Positions 21,596 through 25,036 of a stretch of DNA of 25,036 nt are shown piece after piece. The stretch is from DATAXV01 sp036272915. Its GTDB lineage: Bacteria > Chloroflexota > Dormibacteria > Dormibacterales > Dormibacteraceae. The translations under genes were made by a program, and so were the position numbers. A model generated the notes under the pieces. It worked only from the letters and a program-made list of their open reading frames with translations, made no database searches and was not told the origin of the DNA. Position 1 is the stretch's first letter. The number at the start of each line of letters is the position of its first letter. The DNA lies in the NCBI GenBank assembly GCA_036272915.1, contig DATAXV010000123.1:1-25036 (forward strand), read 5' to 3'.

Positions 21596-23299
21596 TCACT
21601 TGTACATGGTCTGGTTCTGGGTGCCGGAGGAGTAGGCTTCCTGGTCGACCCAGACGTTGATCAGCGCCGGCTGGCCCGACTCCCTGGCGCGGCGCAGCGC
21701 GGGCGCGATCTCCGAGGCCTCGGAGACCTCCTCCCCGTAGCCGCCCAGCATCTCGGCGAAGAGCGAGTAGCGGACGTCGGAGAGCCTGTTGCCGATCTCG
21801 CCCCGTTCGCGCCCGTACTTGCGGATCTGGCCGAAGCGGATCTGGTTCATGGCCGAGTTGTTGCCGATCACGCCGATGAAGGGCAGGTTCTGCCGGACCA
21901 TGGTGTCGAAGTCCCAGCCGGTGAGGCTGAAGGCGCCGTCGCCGAAGAGGCCGACCACCTCCTTGTCCGGCCTCGCCAGCTTGGTGGCGAGAGCGAAGGG
22001 CACGCCAACGCCCAGGGTTCCCAGCGGCCCGGGGTCCATCCAGTGCCCGGGCGACTTGGGCTGGACCACACCGCCGGCGAAGGTGACGACGTCACCGCCG
22101 TCGCCGATGAAGATCGAGTCCTCGGTCAGGAAACGGTTGATCTCGTAGGCCAGCCGAAGCGGGTGGATCGGGCTGGCGTCGGAGAGCAGGCTCCCCTGGC
22201 GCGCCGCCTGCAACCGCGACTCCTCGGCCGACAGCTCGGCGAACCAGTCCCGCCGCTCCGGTGAGTCGCCGGCCGAGGCCTGCTCGACCTGGCTCAGGAT
22301 CACGCCGCAGTCGCCGACCAGGCCCAGCTCGATGTCGCGGTTGCGACCGACGGTCCGGTAGTCGAGATCGACCTGGACCACCTGGGCCGTCTCCGGCAGC
22401 CGCCTTCCATAGCCCATCCGGAAGTCGAACGGGGTGCCGACGATGAGGATCAGGTCGGCGTGGTCGAAGGCGTAGCGGCGGGAGAGCTGGAAGTGGTTGG
22501 GATGGCCGGGCGGCAGGGTGCCCCGTCCGGCGCCGTTCATGAAGGCGGGAACGTTGAGACGCTCGCAGAACGAGATCGCCGCCTCCGTCGCCCGGCACGT
22601 CCAGACCTGGGTACCGAGCAGCACCGCCGGGCGCTCGGCCCGGGCGAGCAGGTCGGCCAGCCGCTGGACGTCGCGGGGATCTGCCGAGGTGTGGGTCGAG
22701 GCTCGGTAGTGCCCGGCCCGCGGGATGCGCGCCGACCTGGCCGGGACGGTGGCGTCGAGGATGTCTCGGGGGATCTCCAGATAGGAGGGGCCGGGGGCGC
22801 CGGCGTGGGCCTCCCGGATCGCCATCGAGATCATGTCGGCGACCCGGCTGGTGGCCGGGCAGCTGGCCGAGAACTTCGTGATCGGCGCCATCATCTCGAC
22901 GTGGGGCAGGTCCTGAAGCGAGCCCATGCGGTGCTGGCTGAGCGCGCCCTGGCCGCCGATCAGGAGCATCGGGCTCTCCGCCCGGAGGGCGTTGGCGACG
23001 CCGGTGACGGCGTCGGTCGTGCCCGGCCCGGCGGTGACGACGGCGCAGCCGGTCCGGCCGGTGACCCGGGACCAGGCGTCAGCGGCGTGCGCGGCGACCT
23101 GCTCGTGGCGCACGTCGACGACCTTGATGCCCTCGTCGAGGCAGCCGTCGTAGATGTCGATGATGTGGCCGCCGCAGAGGGTGAAGATGACCTCGACGCC
23201 CTCCTCCTTGAGGGCCCGGGCGACCAGGTGCCCGCCGGAGATCAGCTCCGGCTCCATCGCCGCGGCCGACTCCCTGACCTCGGTTGCATGTTCACTCAT
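21596..23299 (-). CDS. ThDP-dependent 2-hydroxyacyl-CoA lyase / oxalyl-CoA decarboxylase family
   Basis: A 567-aa thiamin-diphosphate enzyme. The N-terminal PYR domain has the activating Glu66 in VRHEQVAAHAADA; the PP domain has FGDGAFSLTGWDFDTMVRQN...GNN (Gly453-Asp454 to Asn480-481). Oxalyl-CoA decarboxylases carry a Tyr-Glu pair (DYEELDQ in YfdU). Here the same place reads GSLQDLPHVEMMAPITKFSA (126-145), which is much closer to the GAFQEFPQVE...TKFSA of eukaryotic 2-hydroxyacyl-CoA lyase. I therefore favour cleavage of a 2-hydroxyacyl-CoA to an aldehyde or ketone plus formyl-CoA, with oxalyl-CoA as the alternative. The short C-terminal tail ends GTQNQTMYK. The start at ATG 23299 overlaps the GntR stop by 8 bases; AGGAGG is 13 bases upstream, a little far. 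Confidence 0.75.
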   Translation of the reverse strand: MSEHATEVRESAAAMEPELISGGHLVARALKEEGVEVIFTLCGGHIIDIYDGCLDEGIKVVDVRHEQVAAHAADAWSRVTGRTGCAVVTAGPGTTDAVTGVANALRAESPMLLIGGQGALSQHRMGSLQDLPHVEMMAPITKFSASCPATSRVADMISMAIREAHAGAPGPSYLEIPRDILDATVPARSARIPRAGHYRASTHTSADPRDVQRLADLLARAERPAVLLGTQVWTCRATEAAISFCERLNVPAFMNGAGRGTLPPGHPNHFQLSRRYAFDHADLILIVGTPFDFRMGYGRRLPETAQVVQVDLDYRTVGRNRDIELGLVGDCGVILSQVEQASAGDSPERRDWFAELSAEESRLQAARQGSLLSDASPIHPLRLAYEINRFLTEDSIFIGDGGDVVTFAGGVVQPKSPGHWMDPGPLGTLGVGVPFALATKLARPDKEVVGLFGDGAFSLTGWDFDTMVRQNLPFIGVIGNNSAMNQIRFGQIRKYGRERGEIGNRLSDVRYSLFAEMLGGYGEEVSEASEIAPALRRARESGQPALINVWVDQEAYSSGTQNQTMYK

Positions 23300-24017
23300 C
23301 CGCTTGCGGAACCTCCTCTGGACCCCCCTCGCCGAGGTAGTGGACGTGGTCGCGCACATGGGCAGCGAGCCCCATGGCGTGCTCCCTGACCAGGCGCTCG
23401 GCGCGCTCGCCGTCGCGCGCCTCCATCGCCTCGATGATGGCCAGGTGGTCGACGATGGAGCGCATGAAGCGCTCGTGCTCCCGGATCGTCCGGCGGCGGA
23501 TGGCCTGAACGTGGATGCGCAGCCCCTCGACGGAGCGGGCGACGACGGCCGACTTGGACAGCTCGATGATCCGTCGGTGGAAGTCGACGTTGGCCACCGA
23601 GTATTCGTCGACCTTGGCCGCCAGGTCGCTCTCCGGTGAGAAGCCGGTGAAGATCTCGCGAAGCGATGCGATCTCCTCGTCCGAGGCGCGCTCGGTCGCC
23701 ATCAGCGCGGCGACGCCCTCCAGCGCCGCCGAGGCCATGATCCCGTCGATGACCTCCGCCCTGGACTTGCGGACGACGTAGGTGCCGCGGCGGGGGACGG
23801 TCCTGACCAGGCCCTCGTGCTCGAGACGGGCGATCGCCTCGCGGATCGGCGTACGGCTGACCCGCAGGTCCTCGGCCAGGCCGCGCTCGTCAATGCGCAG
23901 GTCGGCCTCGGCATCATAGATGGGCATGCGCATGATGGCCTGCTTCAGCGCCTCGTATGTCAACTGGGTCACCGAGGCCCCAGCGTCGATCGCCTGCAAT
24001 GGAAGGCGAGAGCTCAT
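23292..24017 (-). CDS. GntR-family (FadR/FCD) transcriptional regulator
   Basis: A 241-aa regulator. The N-terminal winged helix has TYEALKQAIM, LAEDLRVSRTPIREAIARLEHEGLV and PRRGTYVV (about residues 20-85). The C-terminal FCD ligand domain has the metal-binding His/Asp pattern (YSVANVDFHRRIIELS, IVDHLAIIEAMEARDGERAERLVREHA). FCD-type regulators commonly sense small organic acids. It opens the operon and overlaps the lyase gene by 8 bases, so it is almost certainly its specific regulator. No ribosome site precedes ATG 24017, and a TAGAAT -10 box ends 10 bases upstream, so the mRNA is probably leaderless. Confidence 0.92.
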   Translation of the reverse strand: MSSRLPLQAIDAGASVTQLTYEALKQAIMRMPIYDAEADLRIDERGLAEDLRVSRTPIREAIARLEHEGLVRTVPRRGTYVVRKSRAEVIDGIMASAALEGVAALMATERASDEEIASLREIFTGFSPESDLAAKVDEYSVANVDFHRRIIELSKSAVVARSVEGLRIHVQAIRRRTIREHERFMRSIVDHLAIIEAMEARDGERAERLVREHAMGLAAHVRDHVHYLGEGGPEEVPQADE

Positions 24018-24026
24018 GCACCAACC

Positions 24027-24055
24027 ATTCTACGCTTCTGGTATCTGGTATGCCA
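24027..24055 (-). promoter_or_regulatory. gntR operon promoter with operator repeats
   Basis: TAGAAT on the minus strand (24032-24027) is a good -10. In the expected spacer and -35 zone lie CTGGTAT (24038-24044) repeated at once at 24045-24051, and the near-palindrome TGGTATGCCA (24046-24055), similar to the TGGTATACCA-like sites bound by FCD-type GntR proteins. Binding there should repress the operon. Confidence 0.5.
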
Positions 24056-24178
24056 CGGCTTGGCAGTCGATACTGGGCAGTGGTCCCGCGCACGCGTCCT
24101 TAAGTCCCAGCCGAGACATCGAGCACGGATGCGCGTTGCGCTCTCAGAGCATGTATCGTGGGCTCGTGGAGGTTTCAG

Positions 24179-24382
24179 ATGCCCTTCGGTGACATACACC
24201 CACTGTTCCTCGTCGGAATCCTTGCCATCGTGCTGATCATCTTCGGACCCGGCAAGCTGCCCCAGCTCGGTGGCGCCCTTGGCCGCGGTATCCGGGAGTT
24301 CCGGCACAGCACCAAGGAAATCCAGGAGGAGATCAGCGGAGACGACACCACAACCAAGACCGTCGAAACCGCCCAGAAGTAG
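24179..24382 (+). CDS. tatA: Twin-arginine translocase subunit TatA
   Basis: A 67-aa protein with one N-terminal membrane helix (LFLVGILAIVLIIFG), the conserved hinge FGPGKLPQLGGALGRGIREFR, an amphipathic helix and a short acidic, Thr-rich tail. This is the standard TatA/E plan. GGAGG at 24168-24172 sets ATG 24179; an earlier in-frame start at 24158 would put charged residues before the helix and lacks a ribosome site. TatA forms the size-adjustable export channel for folded proteins. No tatB or tatC lies in the window, so this is a stand-alone copy or the start of a cluster broken by the decayed gene that follows. Confidence 0.93.
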   Translation: MPFGDIHPLFLVGILAIVLIIFGPGKLPQLGGALGRGIREFRHSTKEIQEEISGDDTTTKTVETAQK

Positions 24383-24489
24383 TTTGCCTCGGTCCCCGGG
24401 GCGACGAAGGGGAGGGGTTTCTGGCGTCGGCCTTGCGTAGGTCGGTGGTCTGTTGCCTGTCGTGAGGCGTGGTCGTGTCGGTCCTCTAC
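24383..24489. other. Gap after tatA with no recognisable feature
   Basis: About 100 bases between tatA and the decayed GNAT gene. I see no gene, no T-run terminator and no clear promoter. Confidence 0.5.
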
Positions 24490-24983
24490 TCAGCCTGCAA
24501 CGGGATCTCCGACTATCTGCTATATCCATCCAATGCAGTGCCGGTGGGGCTGTTGTGGCACGCTTTGGGATGACGGTCCTCCTTCGACGCGCTGTAGAAG
24601 ATGTGTCTACCGCTCGGTGCGAGGAGCCTGGCCCAGGCTGCGGTGACCGAGGCCGCTTGGCCCTCGCCGCGGTGCTCCGGGTCCGTCCAGACGCCGGCCT
24701 CGGCGGCGAGGTCGGTATGGCGGGAGCAATGGCACAGTGCTACGACGCGACCGGCCGGTGACGGACATCGCCCAAGGTCCCAGGCGGCCGGCCAGCAGTT
24801 CCTCCCATTCGTCGAGCTGCCAGCCCGATGCGGGCGAGCGAGCTTCGGCCGGTGGTCCGTCGCTGGACGGCGCAACGGGTGTGGCAGAGGGGAAGTCGAT
24901 GGTGGGGGGACGGTATAGCTCGGCCCGGCGGCCACCTCAACCCGACCCAGGAGACCGGAGAGCAGGCCGTGGCTCGCGACCAT
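24490..24983 (-). pseudogene. Decayed GNAT acetyltransferase gene
   Basis: Conserved GNAT pieces are spread over different reading frames of the minus strand. From high to low coordinates: VEVAAGPSYTVPP in one frame; after a C-run the frame shifts to TIDFPSATPVAPSSDG then WQLDEWEELLAGRLGPWAMSVTG; near 24765 it shifts again to GRVVALCHCSRHTDLAAEAGVWTDPEHRGEG (with the acetyl-CoA-binding R-x-x-G-x-A/G motif) and AAWARLLAPSGRHIFYSAS; near 24573 it shifts to SQSVPQQPHRHCIGWI, followed by TAG at 24522-24520. If that TAG were Trp the frame would run to a stop at 24490. Three frameshifts and a nonsense codon indicate a pseudogene. Assembly errors near a contig end could mimic this. The true upstream end is unclear. 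Confidence 0.7.
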
Positions 24984-25036
24984 CTGAAAGGTGAATCACC
25001 CCGATTCTCATTCTTCGTGGTGCCCGTGGGCATGGG

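Noticed and set aside
24601..24918. Plus-strand open frames at the right end
   Set aside because: They run antisense to the decayed GNAT gene and show no recognisable protein features.

Overview
This is a GC-rich (about 70% by eye) bacterial chromosome segment, densely coded, with short gaps, ATGA/GTGA start-stop overlaps and strong AGGAGG ribosome sites. Several other genes have no ribosome site and a -10-like element only a few bases before the start, which suggests leaderless mRNAs. A mycothiol S-conjugate amidase (Mca-like) and a short Ile-codon leader peptide of the actinobacterial kind point to an actinobacterium or a related high-GC soil lineage such as Chloroflexota or Dormibacterota. 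The exact phylum cannot be fixed from the sequence alone. I saw no rRNA, complete tRNA, insertion sequence, phage gene or CRISPR array.

Layout: (1) 1-919 (-), a metallophosphoesterase cut by the window edge. (2) 1097-3036 (+), cassette A: a 70-aa basic helical protein, a beta-repeat protein, an ECF sigma factor and an 80-aa protein, tightly overlapping. (3) 3048-3935 (-), Mca-like amidase. (4) 4070-5809 (+), a leader peptide with Leu-Ile-Ile-Ile codons, an intrinsic terminator, then citramalate synthase (cimA), the entry step to isoleucine from pyruvate. (5) 6079-7746 (+), APC amino-acid permease behind a TTGACA/TACAAT promoter overlapped by an inverted repeat. (6) 7791-9062 (-), HD-domain phosphohydrolase. 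(7) 9184-13325 (+), a sugar ABC importer (Tat-type lipoprotein binding protein and two permeases, no ATPase) followed by its LacI-type regulator, with the palindrome TACAACGTTGTA on the promoter. (8) 13348-15203 (-), cassette B: a SHOCT-like protein with ten ~28-residue repeats, a DUF2089 protein that has lost all its cysteines, and a second 70-aa basic protein resembling the first gene of cassette A. (9) 15260-16678 (-), MFS transporter. (10) 16729-17576 (-), ArsR regulator plus SRPBCC/AHSA1 protein. (11) 17672-18172 (+), methylated-DNA--protein-cysteine methyltransferase. (12) 18198-24017 (-), a four-gene operon: GntR/FCD regulator, ThDP-dependent 2-hydroxyacyl-CoA lyase/oxalyl-CoA decarboxylase family enzyme, formyl-CoA transferase, and NDP-forming acyl-CoA synthetase. 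(13) 24179-24382 (+), tatA. (14) 24490-24983 (-), a decayed GNAT acetyltransferase.

The most interesting systems are the isoleucine attenuator in front of cimA; the formyl-CoA module, which by one active-site motif looks more like 2-hydroxyacyl-CoA cleavage than classic oxalate decarboxylation; and the two cassettes A and B, which share a small paralogous protein and carry putative envelope or stress regulatory parts (ECF sigma factor, DUF2089, SHOCT-like domain, beta-repeat and helical-repeat proteins) whose joint function I do not recognise.
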